Shown here: positions 1-20,868 of the stretch, one piece after another
Layout of the letters: every line of letters begins with the position of its first letter
Position numbering within the stretch: the first letter of the stretch is position 1
Assembly: GCA_949592205.1 (NCBI GenBank)
Contig: CATIUR010000003.1
Location: 75,544,501-75,608,500 of the forward strand
Direction: 5' to 3'
DNA length: 64,000 bases
Source of the DNA: Helichrysum umbraculigerum
Taxonomy: Eukaryota > Streptophyta > Magnoliopsida > Asterales > Asteraceae
The notes under the pieces: generated by a model
The model's input: the letters and a program-made list of their open reading frames with translations, nothing else
Database searches by the model: none
Told to the model about the DNA's origin: nothing
Made by a program: the position numbers and the translations under genes

Positions 1-899
1 AAAAACTCGAGAACTCAATTTTAGAGACCCCTGAAGAACATCAAGGGAAAAAGACGTAAATGTGCATGCAAGATGCCGATCGAAAATCATAAGCCAATGA
101 GAGGGTACACTACAATATATGTACAAGATACTATTATGATTTACATAGCTCTGAAAAGAACAAAAGCGAAGATTTTTCAAGATTGGCATCTTCGATTTAC
201 ACCCAAAAAAAAAAGAAGGTAAATCTGTACCTACTGTAATCCATCTATCATAACAAACTAACATATCCTCCATAACATACTAACATATCCTCCAGAAACT
301 ATAACTTGACTTAAGTTACATTGCACCACATTTACTTGAACGGAGGACACCTGCAAGTGAACTGAATTAAAAAAACGCAAACTCATTTAAGGAAAACAGG
401 ATGCAACATGAAAAGCAAATTGACAATTCAAAGGTTAATGACCTTCAACATTTTCAGACACTAGCTTTAAAAAACTCAAGATGACCACAAATAGTAGATC
501 ACTATTAGAAAATTAAGTCACACCTAAACCATGATATGTTGTGGGATGTATTGCAGTTTTTATAAGAAAACCTTTATGGTATTTAATTATATAATGGAGA
601 TGCATGACACTTTTTATAGAAGGCTTTTACAAACTATTGAGTGTAAATTAACACTACCTCTAACCTAAGCCTCAAGGAATCATTTATCATGCCTCAATTT
701 GCAATATACTATTATAAAAGTTTGATCAAAATGGTTTGTTTTAACTCCTCAGCCAACTAAGCAACAAGGTAGTCAAGTAATAGATGGGGCATATCTTGTT
801 GCGTATGGCCTTACAGTATATATATTATAGAAAAAGCTAGTTGCTTATTTTGCAAGGCAGATAAATAAAACAACCTATTTTCACAAGGTTATTACCCTT
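1..899. other. 3' flank of the SIZ1-type gene, no gene seen
   Basis: This AT-rich stretch lies downstream of the SUMO ligase stop codon. It should hold the 3' untranslated region and polyadenylation site, but I cannot place the transcript end. No open frame of note, RNA gene or repeat was recognised. Confidence 0.5.
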
Positions 900-10872
<9,973 letters not shown>

Positions 10873-11160
10873 TCTCTCACCAATTTCTGTTTCAGACAAA
10901 CAACACAAATGCAAGTAACTAAACGATTCAATCGAACAGTAATTTAACTGTGATTGCAAAAATCGATTTTGAATAAAAAGGAATTAAATTAGGGATCGTG
11001 AATACTGTGTCTTTATTAAGGGTTTTAGGGGAATTGGAATTGGAATTGTAATAATTATTATAAAGTAATGAGTTTGTAAGTAAAAAGTACTTTGAGAGGG
11101 TAAGTAGTATATATAGTAGAAGAGAAGATGACCGGTGAGGGAAACTGGGCAACGTTACGG
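10873..11160 (-). promoter_or_regulatory. SIZ1 5' leader and core promoter
   Basis: On the minus strand a TATATATACT box lies at about 11106-11116, some 240 bp upstream of the ATG, so transcription would start near 11080. The leader between is AT-rich. Assignment rests on position and the TATA box only. Confidence 0.5.
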
Positions 11161-12173
11161 CAGCTCAGGGAGTGGCCGGATGTCAAATGAGGGTTTTTCG
11201 CAAACACGATTTTTTATTTTATTTTATTATTCCGTATTATAATTAATAATTAATTATTATTAGTAATTATAATTATATTATATTAATTATATCATATATA
11301 TCATATATCATATATATATATTATTTTTATAATATTATTTTATTTTGTTTTTATGTTTTTATTACGAGATCCTAGGTGAAATACCCGCGACAACGCGAGC
11401 TTCAAAATTTGAATTTGTAAAATTCAATTTTTGAGTTAAAGGAGTTATCTATTTATTGTAGAAGTGTCACATATAACTGAACCCGAATAGAACTCGAACT
11501 CAAAGCTTATTCAACCAACCGACTTTGAATAACCCGAGTCTTACTTGAATTGGATAAAGGATAAATTCTGTAGAACTTGGGTAACCCGAACTACCATAAA
11601 TGTTATTTAATAATATACAAATATAACTATATATATACAAGCTATTTATGATTCATATGAATATATTCATATATAAACTATTAGTGTTATTTTCTAAGGT
11701 TAAAGTTTTGTTTAAGATGTGAAAATTTAAAATTGCATCTTATTTGGGATAAAATAAATTACTCGAACCCTACTCATACCTGAATAACTAAAACCCGAAT
11801 TACCACCCCTAATTTGAATCAGATTATAGATAAATAATGAACTTCAAAACCCGAATAACTTTACTCAAATAACCCAAAATCGAATAACCTTACTCCATGA
11901 CACCCCTAATTTGTTGTGTTAAATGTATGATTCAATAAGTAAATCAATTTTGACATAACTTTTCATATTGAGGGGTATATATTTTACATTGTATTGTAAC
12001 ATGTACGTTTGTTAAAGTTGTAAATATGTTATGCCTTCATAATTAATAAACTATTTCCTTTCTTTTTACTTTTTGGATTTCAGTATATAATGATTTAAAT
12101 ATAAAATGTATATACAAAATTGATCGATCACGAGATGTATTTTTTCAAAATATAAGAGATTGTTGATATATAT
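11161..12173. other. AT-rich intergenic DNA upstream of SIZ1
   Basis: No gene recognised. From about 11470 to 11900 the phrase AACCCGAAT and close variants recur many times, which suggests an old low-complexity repeat or decayed element. The rest is TA-rich. Confidence 0.5.
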
Positions 12174-12388
12174 AAAAAAAATGGGGTAATTTGTAGGGTA
12201 CCTCTGACCCCCGTAGCATATTACAAAGGTACGCATCCGCCCTACCCTTAATGAGTATCAACGTCGGGTAAATAACCGGTCTACAGATCATCTACATGTG
12301 CTAAGACACGGATTCGAACACCTAATATGTCGGTCACACATGTGAGGATTGGGAATTTGCGGTTACGGTATCACCTGAGCTATGCCTA
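12174..12388 (-). mobile_element. tRNA-derived SINE
   Basis: Read on the minus strand it begins GGCATAGCTCAGGTG, fitting a polymerase III box A (12372-12382). A box B GTTCGAATCC lies at 12310-12319. It ends with a T run and TA-rich flank near 12174. The two boxes have tRNA-like spacing followed by about 140 bp of tRNA-unrelated body, as in plant SINEs with T-rich tails. Short TA-rich sequences flank both sides, but an exact target duplication cannot be fixed. Confidence 0.75.
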
Positions 12389-12670
12389 ATTGGTGTGTTT
12401 AATATATATAGGGATATAGATAAATGAGATTAGATGAGATTTGAAGGTGAATATATTGATAAGAAGTAGTTGTGAGCGAAAGATTTTATACGATTTACCT
12501 TTGGACAATTTTTATTTTTTAATAAATAGATAAGAATAATATTTAGCTGGAAACTATTTTGAAGTAACTTTTTTTATTTAAGTGTCGCTGGAATTTATAA
12601 TTATATTTTGAAAATTAATAATCAAATTTTTTTAATAGATAGCAATTAGAATTAGTTGGCAAATATTATG

Positions 12671-12675
12671 GAGGG
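12671..12675. repeat. Left target-site duplication of element A (GAGGG)
   Basis: GAGGG directly before the TG of the left LTR. The same 5 bp follows the right LTR at 38895-38899, which fixes both ends of element A. Confidence 0.95.
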
Positions 12676-15102
12676 TGTGGTGAATCCTAGCGGTCGGTCG
12701 GATTTTATCCCGGTGGTTTGTCTGGCCAACTAGGATGCATGACGGTGGGGTATGTTTTAAATTTTATATTTTGCTAGGGACCTAAGTTCTACTAAAGCGG
12801 TATAGCAGTAGTATGACCTAGGGTCGTTCTAAAGAGTTAACCGTATTGTGAAACGACTTGTCGAGACGAACAACTCAGTTTAGCGATGGTTTTAAAATAC
12901 TTTTGAGTGGGGGTTTATACTTAGGTCCTATTTAAAATTAAACTAAATAAATAGTAAATAAAAGATAGGTTTAAATCAGTATAGAGGAGAGTGCTTGTTA
13001 TGACTTAGCTAGCTTATAAGTAGGGTGATGTTTATTAGGGTTTAGTATTTGAAAACGTCTTTTAAAGGTTTGTGTCTTGCTTTCACGTAGATGACTTGTA
13101 GTGTAAACACTAGCACCCTACTTATCAGATGAACCGATCAGTATGTCACTGAGTACCAGGCTATCAAGATTCTGGTCAGATCGGACTGCCTTGAAACCCT
13201 CGACACCGTCTCTTAATGAGACCAAGTGACCCTTCAGATGGGGTGCAGGAATAGGGAGACAGTCCGTAATTTATCCACAGACATTTTTTAACACATACAA
13301 GATCTCTAAGTTGAGCAAAGCATTTAAGATTTAAGACATATGGTGACTGTTAACTTATACACTAATGGTTATGATTGAGTTCAGAGTTATTCGGCTGTGA
13401 TACAGTCTTCAACCTACAGGGTTTTCCACAACTCCCACATATTTGTACTCCACCAGAGGTGTTTCCAACGCTATACCATGTATTCACCCGTTTTACGGTC
13501 TTTCCTGGATCACAGACTACACCAGGATGCAATACAGTGTACAGCCTACGACCTTTTCTCGGCTTCCACGTATTTGTACTTCACCAAAGATGGTTCCAAT
13601 GATATACCGGATACTCGGTCGTTTTATGGCTTTCCTTGTATTACATACTTTACGGCTATCTGAACTCAATATATCTAAGCTTGTATTATAGTAAAACCAT
13701 TCATGATAGCTAAACAACCCGTTCACTTTAAAATTCAATCCCAATAAATCCCTGATTAATTCACGGTGTACTATACGATAGGGTAAGCAGTAGTTCTACT
13801 AGCTTCAAAATCAGACCATGTTTATTTTGGAAAATATAGATAGGTAGTGACCGTCTGAACAAGGTTCGCGACTCCTTGCCATAAAGGTTCTAACCACGTT
13901 TATTGGAGGAAAGACGATAGTTTAGTTTGAAATCATAAGTGTATAGTTAAACAGTACACCGAGTTTTCAATCGTATATTAAAGTAACATCACCCAAAATA
14001 TTAACAAGCTAACTACATCATAACAAACATAATAGCTATTCTACTCATGAATCATGGCAATATATCCTAAATCTAACATACAATAGCATGCAACATTATG
14101 AAAGATAATGATAGAAATAACCATAAGTAATGCGTAGATTGAATAGATGCTGAGAGATTACACGGACAGGGCTCCGAAATATCCCGAACAATATTACAAA
14201 AGAGACCCTCCAAGAACTTCAACTCTATTACAAAAGCTACCCTCCGTTAGTCTTGGTTAAGTATTAACCAAGATCTAACCTAAAACTAACCTAAACTAAC
14301 TAACTAACTTTAGAGAGAGAAAGTAGAGAGAGAGAATGAGAGAAAGTGAGAATGATAAATGAAAAATGGGATGATGAAAATGGTGGAATGGAAGGGGTAT
14401 TTATAGTTGAAGCTAGGGAGTTGATGTATAAGCCTTGAAGCATCAAGAACAAGCACCAAAGCGCGAACGAGGGGTCACAAGCACGGGGGGTGTAATTGGC
14501 CTAGGGTACCAGTTACAAAGCACAAAAGGCAGCCAATTGGCCCCTTAGGTTCCGTATACGGTACCTATAGGGCCGTATACGGCCCTAGGGGGAGGTTTCC
14601 TTTTGTCTTCCACTCACTCCGTACGTTGCTTGTTTCGCTCGTATCTTCTTCGTTTTAAGCCCGATTCGCTAGATTCTTGCGCCGTTGGATCCGTCTTTCG
14701 GTTATGCTTCTTATGACACTTAGTTTGCCAAATTTGGAGGTGGTTAGATTTTGCGTGTTCCGGAGGACGATCGGTTATCTTTCAAATTGCACATCTTCTC
14801 CGTCTTTCATCCGTTTCGCTTTATTCTTTCACCTCCGGTCTTGTATTTTTCTATGGAATTATAAAATATGAATTAAGATCTATTTTCATAAGATAATTAA
14901 GAACAAAATATTTAAGGTGATTGTATTTGCCTTGTTTTGCGTGTTAATCGGATGTTTTTGGTGATTTTAGCAGCAACGACTATAATTGGACTGCTTTGGT
15001 AATTTTTAGCAAATAAAGGTTATTTTAAGATGTTTTCACCAAATATAAGTCCAATAAGTGCAGAATAATCTACGTAAAAACATGACTTTTTACATTACAT
15101 CA
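12676..15102 (-). repeat. Element A 3' LTR (left copy)
   Basis: 2427 bp, starts TGTGGTGAATC, ends TACATCA on the plus strand. It pairs with 36499-38894. A minus-strand TATA box CTATAAATACC lies at 14396-14406, with CCGTATACGG palindromes upstream at 14552-14584. The polypurine tract AAGTGTGGGATACT abuts its right edge, as expected for a minus-strand 3' LTR. Confidence 0.95.
14396..14584 (-). promoter_or_regulatory. Element A LTR promoter: TATA box and CCGTATACGG palindromes
   Basis: TATA box at 14396-14406. Two palindromic units at about 14552-14584 lie some 145-180 bp upstream in transcription direction. The same arrangement occurs in the right LTR (about 38190-38390) and in the solo LTR. 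Confidence 0.7.
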
Positions 15103-16383
15103 AGTATCCCACACTTAGACGTTGCTTATCCTCAAGCAACACCATCAATGCCCTCATAAAAAATATTTTTAAGTCTGGTTTGGGTGAGTTAGAACATTTC
15201 CAAAAGCATTAGGGAAGATAAGATAATCCTTTCAGAAACAAGAAATAACTCTCTTTAATAATACTTTCAAATTTAGTGATCTTGGAGTATACATGACCAT
15301 GCGATCTCACAAAGGTGGTCACTCAATTCTCTCAAAGTGTATCGGGTTACCTATCATTCTAAACAAAAGAAATCGCCCAATAAATCCAGTCATGCAGCAC
15401 TCATCGTCATAAGCTTAATCGAGAATCGGATCTCCACCACTTAGGTGAGAATGGTGCTAATTATCCCAAGACATTCAAAAAGGGTTGTAATGATCGTGAG
15501 GGTTAAAGGGTATGGATAAGGAAATTTTTGGTTGTAAGGGTATTGCTTATCTTAGAACTCTAAGATCACGAAAAAGTTTATTTAGAAATGGAAGGGAGAG
15601 GTAGCTATTTGTCTTCTATCGGATCTTTCTTGCAGGGCGATACTTTAAAGCGCTAAACTTTATTTTTGGAACTTCTTTTCTTTTCTTTTTTTCTTTTCTA
15701 ATTTTCTGTTTTTCTCTTTTCTTTTTCTTTTAGAATTTCTTTGCCAGAGAATTTCCAAGGATTATTATATTTTTAGAAATCCTTCTTCTTCGAGTCTTTT
15801 CACGGTGCCAATTTTCTCCACCAAGGATATCTCCTATTCGGAGAACATGAGAAAGTGGGACAATTTGAAAGGATGCTCTAAAAAGTGTTTTTCAAAACCT
15901 TAGAAATTCTAAGATAAGTTGGGGATATTTTGGGAAGTAGGGTTTATATATGTGGGTTTTAATGAAACGAAAGGTTCAGGCTCAACAGGGTTTTCTAAGC
16001 GGATCATCGATACTAAAAATAAGCATCAGAAGGGTTTTGGGTTTGAAAGAGAAGGCTAAAAAGTGGGCTAAATCCTAGGGAATGTCAAGGTCATTTAATT
16101 GCACCTATACCGCGTACGGTACTCACCAATATGGTCTCGAAACGTATGTCAAGAGCAAGTTCTAATTCAGAGGTACATGCATCGGCACACACAAGAAATG
16201 AAGTATTGAAGCATTAAAAATGAATGCTATTAGGCTCCAGATACCTCACTGCAAATGGGTTGTATGTGCCTAGTCATGCTCCTTATTAGATTATTATTTC
16301 TTGCTTAAGCAATTCCTACCTTATATACCCTAAACTTTAAAATAACTCACTCATATTTTGAAAATGACTTCTCTTGAAAGATA
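15103..16383 (-). other. Element A 3' non-coding region, distal part
   Basis: Part of element A between its polypurine tract and the insertion point of element C. No coding frame. It resembles the matching stretch of element B at 47906-48900 in order of motifs, for example the TCGAGAATC phrase and the shared polypurine tract. Confidence 0.75.
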
Positions 16384-16388
16384 TCAAA
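16384..16388. repeat. Left target-site duplication of element C (TCAAA)
   Basis: TCAAA before the left LTR of C; the same 5 bp follows the right LTR at 30778-30782. This shows C inserted into A. Confidence 0.88.
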
Positions 16389-19300
16389 TGTCGGACCCCC
16401 AAAACACGTGGCAGCGGAAGTATGAGGTGTCACGGGGGCGCCGACCAAATTAAATATCACAACACAAAGATTAAAGCAAACGACCTCAACATGAGACGTT
16501 TGAAAAATAATTACATTACCATGATTCAAATGTTTACAAAAGTATCTAGAGTTCGCATAACAAAAGTAGAATTACATAGCTATAACTACAAAATATAGTA
16601 ATGCAATCTAGTTCCTTGATGTTTGAAAACAATGCGACTCAAGCTAAGCTATCCAAAAGCTTCCTATTGCGGCGGGTTACCTAAGAAATACATACTAAAA
16701 GGTTAACATAAAGTTGATGAGTTCATAGGTTTGTAAACAGTTGTAAGTATCAGTATGAATCACAAGGTTTAAAAGTTTGTATCATTCAACAATGATAAGT
16801 AAAAGTATCGTCTACAACGATAAGTAAGTGTATTGCAGGCATGCAATAAATGTATACCATTTGTCATGAGTCTCACAGTTCGACGCTTAACTAGTTGTTA
16901 CCTCGGGCAGGTGTATAATTCGGTACAACCGTAAAAATCGAATATTAAAGCGTCCGTGGGTTGGCTAGAGCGACTAGCCCGGACGGGTTCGTCAACCCCC
17001 GATAGATCTATCCGATAATATTCGCGCTTATACAATTAACGAACTATGATAATGTTGAGGACTTTAATGGATTAGTTTCGGGTCTCATGCAATCCGTATA
17101 AAAAGTTATTCCAGTTACTTGTGATCACAAAAGCAGTTGTATAAAAACAGTTGTATGTATTCTCACCCCTGAGTATAAAACAGTAAAAATGGGCTATGAA
17201 ACTCACCTGAGTTTAGCTAGTAGCAAAAAAATAATCAATTAAGCAAGCAATGTGTGTTCCAGACTGCAACCTTCTAACGTCCTAAACGTATAAGGTTGTG
17301 TGTAAGTAGATGTCTCAAAAGACCATCTATGTAAGTGGAGGGTTAATGTCCACTTACGCTAATCGTGTAGGTGGAGGATTAATGTCCACCTATGTTAGTT
17401 CACTCAACTAGTATGTTCAAGTAAGTTGTTCAAGTTTGTTTATCAAAAACGTGTGCGACCCGTTGGTGAAAGTTTGTAATAATAATTCGTTAAGACATTA
17501 TTATTATGTTTGTTTCATTGTATACCATGCATTAGTATAAATCATGTGTTATCGCGTTGTTGTCTTAGATGATTACAATTTGTTACCCAAGTTGTATACT
17601 TAATGAAAATTAAATTTCAAGTTTCTGTTTTTAGCGACACTAGGGTTTGGCGACACTGGTATGGCGACACTGAGGTTAGTGCCGCTAGTTGTGAAAATTA
17701 GATATGTGGCAACACTACGCTTAGTGTCGCAGCAGTCGAGAAATCAATTAAGAGCGACACTCAAGTTAGTGTCGCTAGTCGTGATGATTTGAATTAAATA
17801 GCGACATTCGAGTTAGTGTCGCTAGTATGGCGACACTGAGGTTAGTGTCACTAGTATGGCGACACTAAAGCATGATTAGATTTTCAAATTTGATCTAAGT
17901 GTTCTAAGTGTAGGTTTTTCGGTCGGGTGTTTTCGGGTTCTCGTTTTTGGTCAAAGTTACTAAATATGTCACCCAAACCCTTTTTGTTACCATTCTTTGC
18001 AAAAATAGTAAGTTTCCAAAAATAGAAAGTTTGACGTTTTCGAAACCGAACCCCGTTTTTGTTGACTTGGTCAAACCGTCTCGGTTTGACCCGAAACTTT
18101 TACCCAAACCTTAAATATGTTCATAAGCCACAAAAAGTTAGTTTTTCCCTAAATAGCAAGTCCGCAAGTGTCGGTTTTCAAGTTTTACCAAAACCAGTCC
18201 GCATTTTATGTTTTCCAGAAAATACATCTCATTGTTGGATTTTTATAGAAATCCACACTCCGTAATAAAATCCAACAAAACTACCAGTTGTTCCTCCATA
18301 TGTTATCTAGTTTAAGTAATTTTTACAGAAATTTTAGAGGAGTCTAAGTATTTTTAATAATTACTTTTATCTTCTGAGGTCAGATTTGGACACATGCATG
18401 AAGTTGTAATTTCTGGGCAAAATCTTTAGGTTTCCAGAAAACGTGGTCAACATGAAACTTGTAGACAACAAAATTTGTGAACTTTTGGCGGTAGTTTCAA
18501 GTCGTTTGGAGCTGTATAGATCGAGATATGACCAAAATCATATGACTAAAGTTTCTGGATTTCTGGAACAGATTATCTATGTGTTTTAACAAAAATTATT
18601 GAAAATATCAAACGAACTCAGAAAATATGAGGTTTGTGGGGTTAGAAATCTTACTTTTTGAAATTAATTTTTGACTATATAAACGTCCATTTTCATGAAG
18701 AAATGAATTTTATAAAATTCATGGAAGTAGATGAAGCTTTCTGGACAGAATGTAAAATGAACTTGTTTCATGAGTTTATGATGATTATAAAAGTTTTTAA
18801 GTATGTTTATGACCATAATACTTGTGTGAACTTATATTTACATGAAATAAGAGTAAGAATATGATTCCTTACAAAGAGAATGATAAGGAGAAGGAGGTGA
18901 TGATCTTGTACTTATTATTATTACAAAAGGTTTATTTATTTTGTTGGTGAAGCTATGGTGGTTTATGGTGGTGGTTGTGGTGGCCTTGTGGTGGTTATAA
19001 GGAGGGGTTTGGAACTGATTTAGTTCAGTAGTTTGGGGAGAGTTTTGAGAGAAAGTTGAAGTGTAAATGATGGAGAATGGAAGGATGCATGTAATCTAAG
19101 TGGAGTAAGTGAGAAAGGTGATGGTGATGTTTTTGCATGTAATATTAGAGGGGGAAGAGGGTGGTGGCACATGGGGGAGGGGGGCTGTCCAAGGGGGCCC
19201 ATGGGTGGTGGGTTTTTGTGATTTAATTTTTGTTTCCAAGCTGTGTTGCGTACGGTGTTCGTTTATTTGTTATTTCGCTAAAACGTTAAATCGCGTAACG

Positions 19301-19771
19301 TTTTCTTGCGTCTTTTTAATTCATGATATATTTGAGATGTTTTTCAATTGAAGTATTGTTAAAATACTTTATTTTGAGTTGTTGAAATATTTAATGACTT
19401 TCGTTTGGTTGCCGAATTCGATTCGCGCGTTTTCATTACGTTTGAGACGTTTTAAGCGATACGTCTAGGTTTTTCATGTATTATTTAAACAAAATAATAA
19501 TATATGATAAATAACTTCTAAAAATAGATTTAAGTTATTTATAGAAATGTTTTCACCAACGTCGTATATTAAGTCGGACTCCGTTCAGTAGTTTCGAGTA
19601 ATTACAACTAATTACGTAAGCGTAATATAAAACAATTACGTAAGTGTATATTCACATAAATATACAAATAGTTACAAGCAATTACAAGTATTTAGCCTAA
19701 TACTAAACTAAACACACGTAATTAGGGTTTCGAGTAGGTTCAACGGTTGACCTAAGTTAACGGGTGTCACA
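16389..19771 (-). repeat. Element C 3' LTR (left copy)
   Basis: 3383 bp, very long for this group. Starts TGTCGGACCCCC and ends GGGTGTCACA on the plus strand. A purine-rich AAGGGGAGAATG tract (minus strand) abuts the right edge. It holds a cluster of GCGACACT motifs at about 17634-17870. Small frames shared with the other LTR are not genes. Confidence 0.93.
17634..17870. repeat. Clustered GCGACACT / AGTGTCGC repeats in C LTR
   Basis: About ten copies of the octamer GCGACACT in both orientations, often paired as inverted repeats around a GAGGTTAGTG spacer. The same cluster occurs in the other LTR at about 28652-28880 with small differences. Confidence 0.85.
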
Positions 19772-20868
19772 TTCTCCCCTTATTAGAAGAATTTCGTCCC
19801 GAAATTAACTTGTTGTCGTGGTCTGTGGGGCATCTAAAAATAGATGTGGGTGTTTCAGTCGCATTTGGTCTTCCCGTTCCCAAGTGAATTCAGGACCGCG
19901 CCTAGAATTCCACCGGACTTTAACGATGGGAATACGACTCTGTTTTAAGCGTTTGACCTCACGGTCCATGATTTCAATCGGTTCATCGACGAAATGAAGT
20001 TTGTCATCGATGTGGATTTCGTCGAGTGGAATGACAAGTGTCTCATCAGACAGACATTTCTTCAGGTTAGAAATGTGGAAGGTGTTGTGCACGCTACTGA
20101 GTTGTGGTGGTAGCTGCAGTAGATATGCTACCGGACCGATCCTTTCAAGAATTTTGAATGGTCCAATGTATCTAGGGTTTAGCTTACCGCGTTTACCAAA
20201 ACGAATGACACCTTTCCAAAGTGACACTTTCAAGAGTACTTTGTCCCCGACCTGGAATTCGAGGGGTTTGCGTTTCATGTCAGCATAGCTTTTCTGACGA
20301 TCACGTGTGGCTTTCAGCCGGTTTGGATGTTCATGACTTTCTCGGTTGTTTCATGAATGATTTCAGGACCAGTGAGTTGGCGATCTCCCACTTCGGTCCA
20401 ACAAACAGGTGATCGGCACTTTCGACCATAAAGTGCCTCGAAGGGTGCAGCACCAATGCTGATATGATAGCTATTGTTGTACGAGAATTCGCACAGAGGT
20501 AAGTGGTTTTCCCAATTATTTCCGAAGTCAACTACGCACGCGCGTAGCATATTTTCTAAGGTTTGGATGGTTCGTTCACTTTGACCATCGGTTTGTGGGT
20601 GATAAGCAGTACTCATATCCATACGAGTACCGAGGGCTTTTTGAAGGGTTTGCCAGAATCGAGAGGTGAAGCGGTTATCTCTATCCTAGATGATCGAGAT
20701 GGGTATGCCGTGTCTTGCTACAACCTCTTTGATGTAGATGCGAGCCAAACGCTCCATCTTGTCAGTTTCTTTTATAGCTAGGAAATGGGCAGATTTCGTG
20801 AGGTGATCAACGATCACCCAAATGGTATCGTAACCGCTCGGTGTTTTCGGTAGTTTAGTGATGAAGTC
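19772..20868 (-). pseudogene. Element C integrase (3' part) and chromodomain-like C-terminus
   Basis: Minus-strand frames encode the second half of a Ty3/gypsy integrase: HPQTDGQSERTIQTLE with the catalytic Glu, then ALYGRKCRSP, the GKRGKLNPRYIGPF segment, and a C-terminus with EPIEIMDREVKRLKQSRIP and FTWEREDQM typical of plant chromoviruses with a chromodomain. An in-frame stop precedes DRDNRF, and a frame change lies near 20300. The upstream half of the integrase was separated by the solo LTR inserted at 20869. Confidence 0.88.
20864..20868. repeat. Left target-site duplication of the solo LTR (AAGTC)
   Basis: AAGTC precedes the LTR; the same 5 bp occurs at 23354-23358 after it. The integrase reading resumes on the other side. 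Confidence 0.92.

Noticed and set aside
12305..12325. Possible tRNA gene from the GTTCGAATCC box
   Set aside because: No tRNA cloverleaf or acceptor stem can be drawn; the boxes belong to a SINE.
13375..13744. Overlapping 75-88 codon frames, repeated at 37161-37512
   Set aside because: They lie in the two LTRs of element A, on both strands, without coding signature.
17904..19351. Small frames repeated at 28891-30358
   Set aside because: They are LTR sequence of element C present in both copies; no domain.
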